Shown one piece after another: positions 14,832 to 24,053 of a DNA stretch of 64,000 bases (its first letter is position 1; each line of letters begins with the position of its first letter). This DNA is from Paenibacillus sp. KS-LC4. Lineage in GTDB: Bacteria; Bacillota; Bacilli; Paenibacillales; Paenibacillaceae. Position numbers and translations under genes: made by a program. The stretch is taken from NCBI RefSeq assembly GCF_036894955.1, contig NZ_CP145905.1, positions 4,296,501 through 4,360,500 of the forward strand, read 5' to 3'. A model generated the notes under the pieces. That model saw only the letters and a list, made by a program, of their open reading frames with translations. It did no database searches and had not been told where the DNA came from.

Positions 14832-16139
14832 TCAGCCTCGCTTCGAGCGGAATCCATGCTCCTTGGCCAGCCAAGCGATGAGCAGAGCAACGATTACAAG
14901 CAGGAGCAGCGCCCAAGGGAAGGTCATCACGCCAAGCATCTCTAGCAAAATCGCACCGATTAAACCGCCTCCGCCAATCGCTAAATTCCAAGCTGTCACC
15001 AGCATGGCTTGCGCCACATCCGCATGGTCGCCAGCAGCTTCTGCAAGCGCCGTTTGCAGAAGCGTTGCCGCTCCGCCGAAGGTCAGCCCCCATAAAGCAA
15101 CGGCCACATAAATGAGCATAGGCGTGCTGCTGCCGATCCCTAGCAGGATAGAGGCGACAGCGAAGCCCGCAAGGCTAATTAAGACCATAGCCCGCTGCAT
15201 GCGGTCGATCAACAAGCCAATAAGGGCGATGCCCGCCACCGATGTTACGCCAAACACGAGTAAAACGACATCTACGCGCTCCACAAGTCCAAGCGCAGCC
15301 AAAAAAGGCGCTATATACGTATAAAGAATGTTGTGTGCAAGCACCCAGGCTAGAACAACGGCTAAGATGGGCCTTACTCCCGGCATAATAAATACACGAA
15401 AAAGGGATCGTCTCTTGGTCGAAGCTTGTCCTGCAAAGTCCGGCATCTTTCTTATCACCCATAAGATGAGCAGCACAGCAAGCAGCGACATAATTCCAAA
15501 TACAATTCGCCAGCCCGCAAACACACCAAGGAAAGTACCGGCAGGAACACCAAGCGCAAGCGCGATAGGCGCTCCGAGCATCGCTATAGCCATAGCGCGG
15601 CCCTTCAGCGCATCAGGCACCATGCGGCGAGCATAGCCTGCCGACATGCCCCATAATATACCGGAGCTTACCCCCGCCATAAAACGGGCCATTATGGTCA
15701 GCCCATAGCTGGAGGATAACGCCGTTACACTGTTGAACAGCAGGAAGCCCGACATACAAAGCAGCAGCAGAGGCCGCCTTCGCCAGCTGCTCGTAGCCGC
15801 CGTCAAAGGGATAGCTGTCAACAGGGTGCCCAGCGCGTATGCGGTAACCAATTGACCCGCAAGCGCCTCGGAAATATGGAGTCCCTCACTGATTTGCGGC
15901 AGCAGGCCAGCGGGAATCGTCTCCGTCAAAATACATATAAAGCCCGCCATAGCGAGTGCCAATAATGCAGGCAGAGGCAGTCGCTCCGTTTCTTGAGCAC
16001 CTGCTTTCGCGCTTGCTTTGGCACTTGCTTTGGCACTTGCTTTGGCACTTGCTTTGGCACTTGCTTTGGTACCTGCTTTGGCGCTTGCTTGAGCATCCGC
16101 TGCCGTAAGGCTAGCAGAATTAAGATGATGCTTGTTCAA
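14832..16139 (-). CDS. MFS efflux transporter with Ala-Ser-Ala-Lys repeat N-terminus
   Basis: 435 residues; twelve membrane segments start near residue 58. Drug-exporter type MFS (DHA1) features: GRRP-like loop as SSWRRRPLLLL, MARFMAGVSSGILWG in segment 4 and LGAPIALALGVPAGTFLG as motif C of exporters in segment 5. The first 50 residues are unusual: about seven ASAK tetrapeptides in tandem, Lys-rich and predicted cytosolic. They are encoded by a 12-bp minisatellite at 16011-16092. RBS AAGGAG nine bases before the ATG. A leader hairpin (CCAGCAAA/TTTGCTGG, 16174-16201) lies before it. Substrate unknown. Confidence 0.85.
   Translation of the reverse strand: MNKHHLNSASLTAADAQASAKAGTKASAKASAKASAKASAKASAKAGAQETERLPLPALLALAMAGFICILTETIPAGLLPQISEGLHISEALAGQLVTAYALGTLLTAIPLTAATSSWRRRPLLLLCMSGFLLFNSVTALSSSYGLTIMARFMAGVSSGILWGMSAGYARRMVPDALKGRAMAIAMLGAPIALALGVPAGTFLGVFAGWRIVFGIMSLLAVLLILWVIRKMPDFAGQASTKRRSLFRVFIMPGVRPILAVVLAWVLAHNILYTYIAPFLAALGLVERVDVVLLVFGVTSVAGIALIGLLIDRMQRAMVLISLAGFAVASILLGIGSSTPMLIYVAVALWGLTFGGAATLLQTALAEAAGDHADVAQAMLVTAWNLAIGGGGLIGAILLEMLGVMTFPWALLLLVIVALLIAWLAKEHGFRSKRG
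16011..16092 (-). repeat. 12-bp minisatellite inside the MFS gene
   Basis: The unit GCACTTGCTTTG (plus strand) is repeated about seven times with few changes, coding for ASAK on the minus strand. Twelve-base units keep the frame, so copy number can change without breaking the gene. Confidence 0.9.
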
Positions 16140-16487
16140 TGTAAAACCACTCCTTAATTAAAATGTGAACTTGCCAGCAAACCTACCCGTCGTTTTGCTG
16201 GTTTAAGCTTACATAAACAGGAGCGTAATTTACATGCAACGAATAAGGAATGTAAGATGTATTTCAATGGATTTTCATGAAAAAGAACACCTAAACCTTT
16301 AATTTAAATGTTCATTAAAATCCATCCTTTACTGAAGCCATTTCGTGGCGTTTCCCGCCTAAGCGGCTTGCTAAAACTCCAGCATTTCCACGACTTTCGT
16401 CGGGGCTCCTTCACCTGCTCTAGTCTATTCCAAAGCATGGCATTCTCCTATACAATATAGCCAAATCTGTTGAAGGAGCAATTAACA
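16140..16487. other. intergenic region between divergent MFS and EcsC genes
   Basis: 348 bases. It holds the MFS leader with the hairpin CCAGCAAA-N12-TTTGCTGG at 16174-16201, and, before the EcsC-family gene, a weak sigma-A promoter TTCCAA, 17 bp, TACAAT ending near 16456. Nothing else recognisable was seen between about 16260 and 16420. Confidence 0.5.
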
Positions 16488-17222
16488 ATGAATGACGAGC
16501 ATAAGGTGTACAGAGAAATCGTCGCTTGGGAGCGCCAGTTTTTCAAGCCGCCCGGTTGGCTGGAGAAAGCATCCAAGACGATTGGCAAGCGAATTAACGA
16601 CTTAATTCCACCTAAGATTCACAACGTCATTACGACCACTATAAAGTCAATCGTTCGCACAGCGCTGTTTGGCGCGGAATATACGCCTCAGAGACAGGTC
16701 AAGCGGGGTCTTTCGCTAGAGCATGCCGATCAAGAGGCGAAGCGATTGTTTTCCCTATACCAAAAAATTGCGACCGCCGAAGGAGCAGGCACCGGTGCGG
16801 GCGGCATTGCGCTTAGCATCGTGGACTTTCCTGCTTTAATTGCAATTAAAATGAAATTTTTGTTTGAGCTCGCTCATGTTTATGGCTATGACACGAAGCA
16901 TTTTTCCGAGCGAGTTTTCATTCTTAAAGTATTCCAAATGGCATTCTCCGGAGCCCAGCAACGCGCCAAGCTGCTAAACACAGTCAAACGCTGGGATACG
17001 GAAAAGGGGCAGTATTTATCGGAAGAAGGCTACTCCAAAAATATGGACTGGGAAACGTTCCAGAAGGAATATCGCGACTCTATCGACTTTCGGAAAATGC
17101 TGCAGATGGTGCCGGGGATTGGTGCAGCAGCTGGCGCTTGGGCGAATTACACCATACTTGAGGAGCTTGGCGAAGCCGCGATGAACGCCTATCGTTTGCG
17201 CAGATTAAGCGAGGGCCAGTAA
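16488..17222 (+). CDS. EcsC-family protein
   Basis: 244 residues from ATG 16488, with AAGGAG nine bases upstream; the TTG at 16470 overlaps that site and was rejected. Contains the EcsC-family signature regions: a Gly-rich hydrophobic stretch AEGAGTGAGGIALSIVDFPALIAIKMKFL written here as residues about 103-130, and MVPGIGAAAGAWANYTILEELGEAAMNAYRLR near the end. EcsC is associated with the EcsAB ABC transporter in Bacillus, but stand-alone copies are common and their role is unknown. No ecsA or ecsB is nearby. Probably peripheral membrane protein. Confidence 0.83.
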   Translation: MNDEHKVYREIVAWERQFFKPPGWLEKASKTIGKRINDLIPPKIHNVITTTIKSIVRTALFGAEYTPQRQVKRGLSLEHADQEAKRLFSLYQKIATAEGAGTGAGGIALSIVDFPALIAIKMKFLFELAHVYGYDTKHFSERVFILKVFQMAFSGAQQRAKLLNTVKRWDTEKGQYLSEEGYSKNMDWETFQKEYRDSIDFRKMLQMVPGIGAAAGAWANYTILEELGEAAMNAYRLRRLSEGQ

Positions 17223-17242
17223 CACAGGCTGATTGATTGATT

Positions 17243-17291
17243 GGCAGCATTGCAGCCCATCCATTTTGACCGGCTGCAATGCTGCTTTTTA
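17243..17291 (+). terminator. terminator after the EcsC-family gene
   Basis: GCAGCATTGCAGCC pairs with GGCTGCAATGCTGC, followed by TTTTTA. The opposite gene rph ends at 17356, so it may act for both. Confidence 0.85.
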
Positions 17292-17355
17292 ATGATTCGA
17301 CGCCAGCTATGGAACACTAGCTAGTATCGCGCTTGCGAGGTGAGGCTGCACTACA

Positions 17356-19953
17356 CTATCCCAAAATTTCGATGTAGCCTTCCGTTCCATTTACACGGAT
17401 TCGCTGCCCATCCTTTATTAGCGTAGTAGCATTCTCCACACCTACAACGGCTGGCAGGCCGTATTCACGTGCAATAACGGCTCCATGGGTCATGAGTCCG
17501 CCCACCTCGGTGACTAGTCCCTTAATGGAAACAAACAATGGCGTCCAGCCAGGGTCCGTAAAGGAGGTGACTAATATATCTCCAACCTCCAGCGCAGCCT
17601 CCTCCATCCTTAAGATGACACGTGCTCGCCCCTCAATGACTCCCGAAGACACAGGCAGGCCTGCAATAGCTTGGGCCGGCAGATGGTCTCGCTCGTACTT
17701 GCCCGTAACGATTTCACCATCGGACGTCATCACACGAGGTGGCGTTAGCTTTTCATATATTTCGTACTCTGTTTTTCGTTTACTGATCATAGAATAGTCC
17801 AGCTTCTTTGTGCGCACGACATCGTGAAGCTCTTCAAAAAAGAGATAGTGTACATCGTCTTTGTCATAAATCACACCCGCCTGTACGAGTGTTTCCGCTT
17901 CTTTCATTAGAGCTTGCTTATATACAAAGTAGCGATTCATCATTCCGTATTTGGGATATTCACGATAACCGATAAAATTCCGAATAAGGCTGATCATTCG
18001 TTTGCTCTCTTTGACTTTTCGTTCGCCATCCGGTAATAGCTGCAACCGATTCAATAACTCCTGCTCCTTATCCAAAGCCTCCTGAAGCCCTTGCTCAAAT
18101 TTCCGTTTGCCAGCATTAGGCTCAAAGTTTTTGATGTTGCCCAAAATCAGAGGCACAAGCGTACTTGGTTTTTCACTCCAACGTGCTCTCGTCATATCAA
18201 TTTCTCCCGCACAACGCATGCCGTATTTATCGAGATAATGATGAATGGCTTCCAGAGCTTCCTGCCCGCCTGTAAGCTTTACAAGCTCATCCAACAGACT
18301 ATCGTCTTTGATATGCTCTAAGTATTCAATGACATCTGGAAAAGGCCGAATTGCATCTGCGACATCCATTAGCGCAAGACCCATCTCCGAAGTAATATTG
18401 CCCTGTACGGATTGAGAAAGCGTATCCGCTGCATTTTTTTCACCTAACCATTCGTACATATGCTCATTTATCCATGCTGAAGCATCCATAGCCGCCATAA
18501 ATACAGCCGAGCTTTGCGGATCAAATAATATTTTCTTTAATTGCTGGACATCTTCCACAATAAAATCAAATAAATCCGCGCCCGTTTTCGCTTGAATGCT
18601 TTGTTTCAACTCTTCTATCGAATTTTGATTACGCTTGATCAATTCAGCAACGATTTCAGGATCATTGTCAATTTGCATCAGCCTATCTATATCGCTTCTG
18701 CTAGGGATCGGAGCTGTGTGATCATTTGCTGCCCCTTGCATAAAATTCCGCTCGATGATGGTCTTGAGTGCGCCTTTTATGAGCGGATCAGATCCCAAAG
18801 CATTTAATAAAGCTTCCCTGCCAACAGCAGTAGCCAGTCTAGGAGCGATATCAACAAACAATCTCCCGCCAGCTTTACGCATAGGTGCAGGAGTAATGAG
18901 CAGGTAAAAAGACAGACCTAACGGTTTTATCGGATCTGTCATCATTTGTTGATGACCTACCGATACATAGACATGATCCTCTTGATCATTCACTTCGGGA
19001 ATCGGGTATAAAGTAGTGATCGGCCGACTCTGGACGATATAAAATGTGCCGTCTGCCAAACACCATTCGATGTCCTGCGGGCAGCCAAAATGCTCTTCAA
19101 TTTCCCTTCCAATGCGGGCAAGCTGTAAAATTTGTTGGTCCGTCAGAGCTTGAGCCTGCTGCTGATTAGAATCAATCTGCTTCGTCTCTGTACCGCCTTC
19201 CCTTAAACCATAGATCGCCAATTTTTTAGCGGCTATTCTCCTGTCAACGATTTCATCCTCACGCACCTTATAGCAATCGGCAGATACCAAGCCTGACACC
19301 AATGCTTCTCCAAGTCCAAAGCTGGCATCAATCGAGAGCAGCTTACGATTGGAGGTAATTGGATCAGCGGTAAATAAGATGCCGGACGCCTGTGGAGCAA
19401 CCATTCTTTGAATGATAACGGATAAATACACCTGCCTGTGGTCAAACTTATTTTTCATACGGTAGATGACTGCACGCTCCGTGAATAGAGAAGCCCAGCA
19501 TTTGCTAATATGCTTCAAGATTGCTTCCTTGCCGATAACATTCAAATAGCTGTCATGCTGACCAGCAAAAGAAGCATGTGGCAAATCCTCGGCCGTCGCA
19601 CTAGAACGCACAGCATAAGCATACTTTTCACCGCGTATAGTGAGATAGTGAGTGACGGCCTGCACAACATCGGAAGGAAGCTCTGCCTCCACAATGAGCT
19701 GTCGAATCTGCTTGCTGATTTCACCAATTTGCACTCGATCCTCTACTTTTAGCTTGGATAGCTGCTCCAATAAAGCATGATACGTTTCACGCTGCGCGAT
19801 AGCTGCTTGGTAACCCGCTGTAGTAACACAAAAGCCTTCTGGCACTTGTATTCCTGCCATTTTGGATAATTCCCCTAAATTCAAGCCTTTTCCGCCAACG
19901 AGCTGCTGCTGACTTTTTTCTATTTCGTGAAAACCGAGAACCATAGAACGCAT
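17356..19953 (-). CDS. rph: rifampicin phosphotransferase
   Basis: 865 residues, the usual length of Rph. Order of domains: ATP-grasp (residues 1-315; KGLNLGELSKM, AVRSSATAEDLPHASFAGQHD, ILFTADPITSNR, QDIEWC), a long rifamycin-binding helical domain (about 330-750), and the swivelling His domain (about 765-865) with GGLMTHGAVIAREYGLPAVVGV, whose His823 takes the phosphate. Rph converts ATP plus rifampicin to AMP, phosphate and 21-phosphorifampicin. Phosphoenolpyruvate synthase was considered; the missing C-terminal PEP/pyruvate TIM barrel excludes it. Starts 90 bp after the stop of helD on the same strand, with no terminator between, so the two form an operon. Confidence 0.93.
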   Translation of the reverse strand: MRSMVLGFHEIEKSQQQLVGGKGLNLGELSKMAGIQVPEGFCVTTAGYQAAIAQRETYHALLEQLSKLKVEDRVQIGEISKQIRQLIVEAELPSDVVQAVTHYLTIRGEKYAYAVRSSATAEDLPHASFAGQHDSYLNVIGKEAILKHISKCWASLFTERAVIYRMKNKFDHRQVYLSVIIQRMVAPQASGILFTADPITSNRKLLSIDASFGLGEALVSGLVSADCYKVREDEIVDRRIAAKKLAIYGLREGGTETKQIDSNQQQAQALTDQQILQLARIGREIEEHFGCPQDIEWCLADGTFYIVQSRPITTLYPIPEVNDQEDHVYVSVGHQQMMTDPIKPLGLSFYLLITPAPMRKAGGRLFVDIAPRLATAVGREALLNALGSDPLIKGALKTIIERNFMQGAANDHTAPIPSRSDIDRLMQIDNDPEIVAELIKRNQNSIEELKQSIQAKTGADLFDFIVEDVQQLKKILFDPQSSAVFMAAMDASAWINEHMYEWLGEKNAADTLSQSVQGNITSEMGLALMDVADAIRPFPDVIEYLEHIKDDSLLDELVKLTGGQEALEAIHHYLDKYGMRCAGEIDMTRARWSEKPSTLVPLILGNIKNFEPNAGKRKFEQGLQEALDKEQELLNRLQLLPDGERKVKESKRMISLIRNFIGYREYPKYGMMNRYFVYKQALMKEAETLVQAGVIYDKDDVHYLFFEELHDVVRTKKLDYSMISKRKTEYEIYEKLTPPRVMTSDGEIVTGKYERDHLPAQAIAGLPVSSGVIEGRARVILRMEEAALEVGDILVTSFTDPGWTPLFVSIKGLVTEVGGLMTHGAVIAREYGLPAVVGVENATTLIKDGQRIRVNGTEGYIEILG

Positions 19954-20043
19954 ACCCTATCTCTCCCAACCATTAGAATGATGAAATTTAACAAGCATAT
20001 AGCGGTATATAGCTGACAAGCAGCCCAGGCTCCACGAAACACA

Positions 20044-22491
20044 TCAAGTTGTTGCTTTGTTGTAAACATTTGCAGGCAATTCCTGAATGAACGGCGACCA
20101 AGCTCCCGTCGTGTAAAGATGAAGCCTATGCATAGCCCGCGTGCACCCCGTATAGAGAAGCTTGCGCTCGTTATTCCGGCTGTAGGCTTCAGGCGAAGCA
20201 TCATACACGAGGACTGCATCGAACTCAATGCCCTTGGCCAGATACACGGGAAGAACCATCACTGCTTTCTCAAAGCGCAGCGCCTCATTTGTAATGAGCA
20301 GCAAAGCCTCCCCTCCTTGTTTTCGCAATGCTTCATGAGCGATGCGGCTTTCGGCTGCTGTCTTCGTAATGACGGCGATGGAATTGAAGCCCTCCGCTCT
20401 GAGCATAGCGATATCTGCTGCGATTTGTGCATGACGCTTCTCCTCGCCGTCCAATTCCTTCAGTAGGGGCTTTTGCCCTCCCCTTTCAAACGGTGTAATG
20501 GACTCTCCATCTGGAAGCATTAATTTCGTAAATTCAACAATCTCCCTAGTGGAACGATAGCTGCGCATGAGGGAGACAAGGCTTGTTTCAGCCTCACCGT
20601 AAAGGCGTATGAGCGGTGAATCCATTGCGCTCAAGCTTGTAGCTTGCATGAAGATGGCTTGCCCAAAATCGCCTAGCACCGTCATCCGGGCACGCGGAAA
20701 AAGCTTTTTTAAATACTCATATTGAAATGGCGAATAATCCTGTCCCTCATCAACAAAGACATACCGGATTTCGGTGTTTGTCCGCACACCCTCGATTAGC
20801 TCTTTTACATACAAATACGGAGTCGCATCCTCATGGAACAGCTCATTATGAAGCAGCCTTTCCTTCGTTTGTCTGCATATTTCAGTCCAATGCAGGGGAA
20901 TGTCAACTTCATTCGTCTTTTCCCGATAATCAGCCTCGTCGCCAAATAATTGACCATATATGCCTTTAACATCTATAAATGAAAACTTCTTTACGCCTTT
21001 CCTTAGCGGGTTGAAGCACGCCTTCACGATCCTTCGGCGGAGCAATTCCTCCTCTCTCCAAGCGAAGTCAAAGTCGCCTTCATCTTCCCGGCGCTTGCTG
21101 CTCATCATTTCGCGAACCTTGGCGATTTGCTCCGAAAGATCGAACACTTCCCGCTCCTTATGCAGCATTTCAAAAACGTCCGCGTAATGCTCGGGGTCAA
21201 GATAATGGAGCTCCTCCTGTACCCAAGACGCTTCCCGTTCTATCCGCTCCAGCAAAGTCAATTCATTCAGCAGCCATTCCTGTAAGAGGAGAACACGGTT
21301 GAACAGCGGCAGGGAACGATTGTAGCTATAAAATTCCACCCTCATGCGCTCCTCGGTTATCAAATCGTGGTCGCGAAGTCGAATACCCTTGAATTGCATG
21401 CCTTGCTGCCCCAACCATTTCCCATAGCTTTGCAGGGCATGCAGGAAAACATCAGAAGCCTTGTACGCTATTCCTTGCAGGCGGGCCTCGTATCCAGGGG
21501 TGTCTCGTGCAGTCAATACATATTCGATTTGATCAAAGGCATCTTCTGGCCGTAACGCTGCGTCAAGCCAATAGTCGAGGTATTCTTGAAAGGTTGTCTG
21601 CTGCATATTCTCCTCGCCAAGCTCCGGCAGGACGGTGGAAACATAGCTGATAAACATCGGATTTGGAGAGAAAAGCACCATTTGATCGGCTTTGATCGTC
21701 TGACGGTGTTTGTAAAGCAAGTAAGCCACCCGCTGCAATGCCGCAGATGTTTTGCCACTTCCAGCCGCCCCTTGTACGATAAGCATCCGGCTTGAATCAT
21801 CGCGTATAATTGCATTTTGCTCCTTTTGGATGGTGGCTACGATACTCTTCATTTGCGAATTCGCACCTTTGCCAAGCACCTGCTGGAGCAGGTCGTCTCC
21901 GATTGTTTCGCTTGCGTCAAACATGCTCTGGATTTGTCCGTTTTGAATCTGAAACTGTCGTTTGAGCTCCATTTCCCCCTCGATTCGTCCGACCGGTGTC
22001 ACATAAGACGCCGGGCCCGGGGAATAATCGTAGTATAAGCTAGCGATTGGAGTACGCCAGTCATAGATCAGAAAGCTCAATCCGTCTTCGTCGACAAAGG
22101 AAGCTACTCCGATATAAATCTGTTCGCTGAGCTCTGAACCCTTCTCTTGAAAGTCGATACGCCCAAAATAAGGAGCGGGGAGCAACCGTTCCATGTTTTT
22201 CCATTGCTGCATCATCAGCTTGTGACCGCGCTCTCGTTCGGCTAATATCGCAGACTGCTGATTAATCGTGTAGAAGGTCTCTTCAAAATCCTCGTACGTG
22301 CTTGTATTCAACGTCACTTCTTCCCAAAACCGCCGTCGAATGTCCGCTGCCTGATCATGCAGTCCGGCAACCTCTGGCTCCAGCTCGGACATTCTCGACT
22401 GCAGCTTGTTTCTGACCCGCTCCAGCCGCTCCTGTTCATGCTGTTGCTCCTTCTCTTGCTCATGCTCTTGCTGCCAATTGTTTATATCCAT
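20044..22491 (-). CDS. helD: HelD-like RNA polymerase-associated helicase
   Basis: 815 residues from ATG 22491. N-terminal coiled-coil arm (about residues 5-110, rich in Glu/Gln) as used by HelD to enter the RNA polymerase secondary channel; superfamily 1 helicase core with Walker A GAAGSGKTSAAL (about 240-251), DEGQD Walker B (FVDEGQDYSPFQY), and motif VI LLYTGCTRAMHRLHLY; an inserted middle domain lies between. HelD releases stalled polymerase from DNA with ATP; its relative HelR in actinobacteria displaces rifamycin from polymerase. Directly upstream of rph in one unit, which points to a resistance rather than a housekeeping role. AAGGAG lies about 12 bases from the ATG. Confidence 0.9.
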   Translation of the reverse strand: MDINNWQQEHEQEKEQQHEQERLERVRNKLQSRMSELEPEVAGLHDQAADIRRRFWEEVTLNTSTYEDFEETFYTINQQSAILAERERGHKLMMQQWKNMERLLPAPYFGRIDFQEKGSELSEQIYIGVASFVDEDGLSFLIYDWRTPIASLYYDYSPGPASYVTPVGRIEGEMELKRQFQIQNGQIQSMFDASETIGDDLLQQVLGKGANSQMKSIVATIQKEQNAIIRDDSSRMLIVQGAAGSGKTSAALQRVAYLLYKHRQTIKADQMVLFSPNPMFISYVSTVLPELGEENMQQTTFQEYLDYWLDAALRPEDAFDQIEYVLTARDTPGYEARLQGIAYKASDVFLHALQSYGKWLGQQGMQFKGIRLRDHDLITEERMRVEFYSYNRSLPLFNRVLLLQEWLLNELTLLERIEREASWVQEELHYLDPEHYADVFEMLHKEREVFDLSEQIAKVREMMSSKRREDEGDFDFAWREEELLRRRIVKACFNPLRKGVKKFSFIDVKGIYGQLFGDEADYREKTNEVDIPLHWTEICRQTKERLLHNELFHEDATPYLYVKELIEGVRTNTEIRYVFVDEGQDYSPFQYEYLKKLFPRARMTVLGDFGQAIFMQATSLSAMDSPLIRLYGEAETSLVSLMRSYRSTREIVEFTKLMLPDGESITPFERGGQKPLLKELDGEEKRHAQIAADIAMLRAEGFNSIAVITKTAAESRIAHEALRKQGGEALLLITNEALRFEKAVMVLPVYLAKGIEFDAVLVYDASPEAYSRNNERKLLYTGCTRAMHRLHLYTTGAWSPFIQELPANVYNKATT

Positions 22492-22535
22492 CTTTTCAAC
22501 ACGCTCCTTTTTCCTTTTTTGGAGATAAAAAGAGC

Positions 22536-22611
22536 ATTGACAAATCAAAATGCTAGATGTACAATTAAATTAGGAGTAAAATTGAATAATATCTAGTTTT
22601 AATTTGTCAAT
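22536..22611 (-). promoter_or_regulatory. long leader hairpin before helD, attenuator-like
   Basis: On the minus strand ATTGACAAAT pairs with ATTTGTCAAT (10 bp), AAAA with TTTT, and CTAGAT with ATCTAG, giving a stem of about 20 bp around a 32-base AT-rich loop. The 3' arm is followed by GCTCTTTTTA. It lies entirely between the promoter (22622-22650) and the helD start, the position of a transcription attenuator or an operator. Confidence 0.6.
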
Positions 22612-22621
22612 AGCGCTATAG

Positions 22622-22650
22622 ATTATATCATAGTGTTTTTTATTGTTCAA
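22622..22650 (-). promoter_or_regulatory. sigma-A promoter of helD-rph
   Basis: TTGAAC (22650-22645), 17 bp, TATAAT (22627-22622) on the minus strand. Leader of about 125 bases to the helD start. No actinobacterial 19-bp rifamycin-associated palindrome was recognised. Confidence 0.8.
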
Positions 22651-22721
22651 TTCTTTTTTTATTATGAGTAATGTCGAGCGCTAAACCAAATGAACCCTAT
22701 GTTTATCCTTTGTTGTCACGC

Positions 22722-22757
22722 AAAGCAGCCGATCATTTCGACCGGCTGCTTTTTTTG
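22722..22757. terminator. terminator between YdcZ-like gene and helD promoter
   Basis: AAGCAGCCG and CCGGCTGCTT pair, followed on the plus strand by seven T. On the minus strand it ends the YdcZ operon with a shorter T run; it separates that operon from helD. Confidence 0.65.
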
Positions 22758-22823
22758 TTGCCCTATAGGTAGTCGATTATTCCCCCTCTCAGAGAAATAC
22801 TCTCTCACATATGCTACAGTAAA

Positions 22824-23291
22824 CTACGCTGCCTTCGATACTTTCTGCCGCTCGCGGCTGCCGCCAAATTTTAATACAAAAATGCCACCGATGATGACCA
22901 GCACGCCCAGCAGCTTGTTGATTGTAAACGGCACCTGAGTCAATCCCATCCAGCCCAGCGAATCCCATAATAAAGCAAACAAAACCTCACTCGTCATGAC
23001 AACGGCAATGGCTATTGTCGGGCTAAGCAGCTTCATCGCCTGCACTAGGCTCATAACGATGACAACCCCAATTAATCCACTGAACCAAAACCAAGGCTCC
23101 ATATCCTTCCAAACAAACAGCTGCTTCCCTTCCAAAATAAAGCCTATGATTAAAGCGGCCAGAAACCCAAGTCCCAATACGAGCGTCGTGGTCGCCCACG
23201 TTCCTGCCCTTTCATTTACCTTGCTGTTAAAAATCGCTTGTATGCTAAGGAGCGCTCCCGCCATAAGCGATAAAAATATCCCTGTCATCAA
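22824..23291 (-). CDS. YdcZ/DUF606-family small membrane transporter, second copy
   Basis: 155 residues with five hydrophobic segments (LSLMAGALLSIQAIFNSKV, VLGLGFLAALIIGFIL, WFWFSGLIGVVIVMSLVQ, IAIAVVMTSEVLFALLWDS, LLGVLVIIGGIFVLKF). The family belongs to the drug/metabolite superfamily and often occurs as adjacent pairs, like EbrA/EbrB. Starts five bases after the stop of the Crp/Fnr gene; third gene of the operon. Substrate unknown. Confidence 0.82.
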   Translation of the reverse strand: MMTGIFLSLMAGALLSIQAIFNSKVNERAGTWATTTLVLGLGFLAALIIGFILEGKQLFVWKDMEPWFWFSGLIGVVIVMSLVQAMKLLSPTIAIAVVMTSEVLFALLWDSLGWMGLTQVPFTINKLLGVLVIIGGIFVLKFGGSRERQKVSKAA

Positions 23292-23296
23292 AAACC

Positions 23297-24016
23297 TTAC
23301 TCCCCCTTCTGATCCGTTAACGTATAAATATGATGATTGGCCCGCTTGCTAAGGGCATCTTTATTTTTGATGACAATCCTTTGCTTCGAACGCTCAATGA
23401 GGCCCGCCTCACAAAACTGCCGAATGACTCGGTTCAAATGCCGGTAGCTGGTGCCAATCAAATTAGCAACATCTCTTAAATGGTCTGTGCTGAGCTCCCC
23501 TTTAAATTGCGCATCCGATTCGTCGTACGAGACTGACAGCAAATAGCTGGCTAGACGCACATCCACAGGCTGCATAACATTCAAGCTCATTGAATTGGAT
23601 TTATAATAAAACTTCCGCGTAATATTTTCCAATAAAAAACGCAGCAGCGGCGCATAATCCCCGCCATGCTTATCTAGCCAGCGATGCTGAATCCCTATCA
23701 TAATAACAGGCGATACGGCCTCCACTGTATTGAGAAACTCGGTCCCGCGAATATATTCCACATCGCCAATAACCTCAAGCGGCGTCTTAAAGGAAATAAG
23801 CAGCGTCTTCCCCTCCGACGAGCTCGTATATACTTTTATTTTCCCCTTCACCAGCACATACATATGCTGAGGCACATTCCCCTGGCCGCATATAAGCTCC
23901 TCCTGTTCAAAGCTGTACAAGGTTAAATAGGTGTGCAGCCGCTCATTAAATACCGACTCCAGCTGATGCAGATGCAAATAATGATTCAATAGCTGACGAT
24001 CCTTGATTTCAATCAT
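23297..24016 (-). CDS. Crp/Fnr-family regulator, YeiL-like
   Basis: 239 residues. Cyclic-nucleotide-binding fold in the N-terminal 120 residues (MYVLVKGKIKVYTSSSEGKTLLI, LEVIGDVEYI), dimerisation helix, then a winged HTH (STDHLRDVANLIGTSYRHLNRVIRQFCEAGLI). Overall arrangement recalls YeiL. It lies between two genes for YdcZ-like membrane proteins, 38 bp after the first and 5 bp before the second, so it is co-transcribed with them and probably regulates the operon. The palindrome GGACATATGTCC at 24541-24552 is a candidate site. One Cys near residue 43 and one in the HTH region; no Cys cluster. Confidence 0.85.
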   Translation of the reverse strand: MIEIKDRQLLNHYLHLHQLESVFNERLHTYLTLYSFEQEELICGQGNVPQHMYVLVKGKIKVYTSSSEGKTLLISFKTPLEVIGDVEYIRGTEFLNTVEAVSPVIMIGIQHRWLDKHGGDYAPLLRFLLENITRKFYYKSNSMSLNVMQPVDVRLASYLLSVSYDESDAQFKGELSTDHLRDVANLIGTSYRHLNRVIRQFCEAGLIERSKQRIVIKNKDALSKRANHHIYTLTDQKGE

Positions 24017-24053
24017 TTTCCCACTTCTTTCACAGCTCAGCTCGCATTCGGCA

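Noticed and set aside
17356..19953. Phosphoenolpyruvate synthase
   Set aside because: The C-terminal PEP-binding barrel is absent; length and domain order match rifampicin phosphotransferase.
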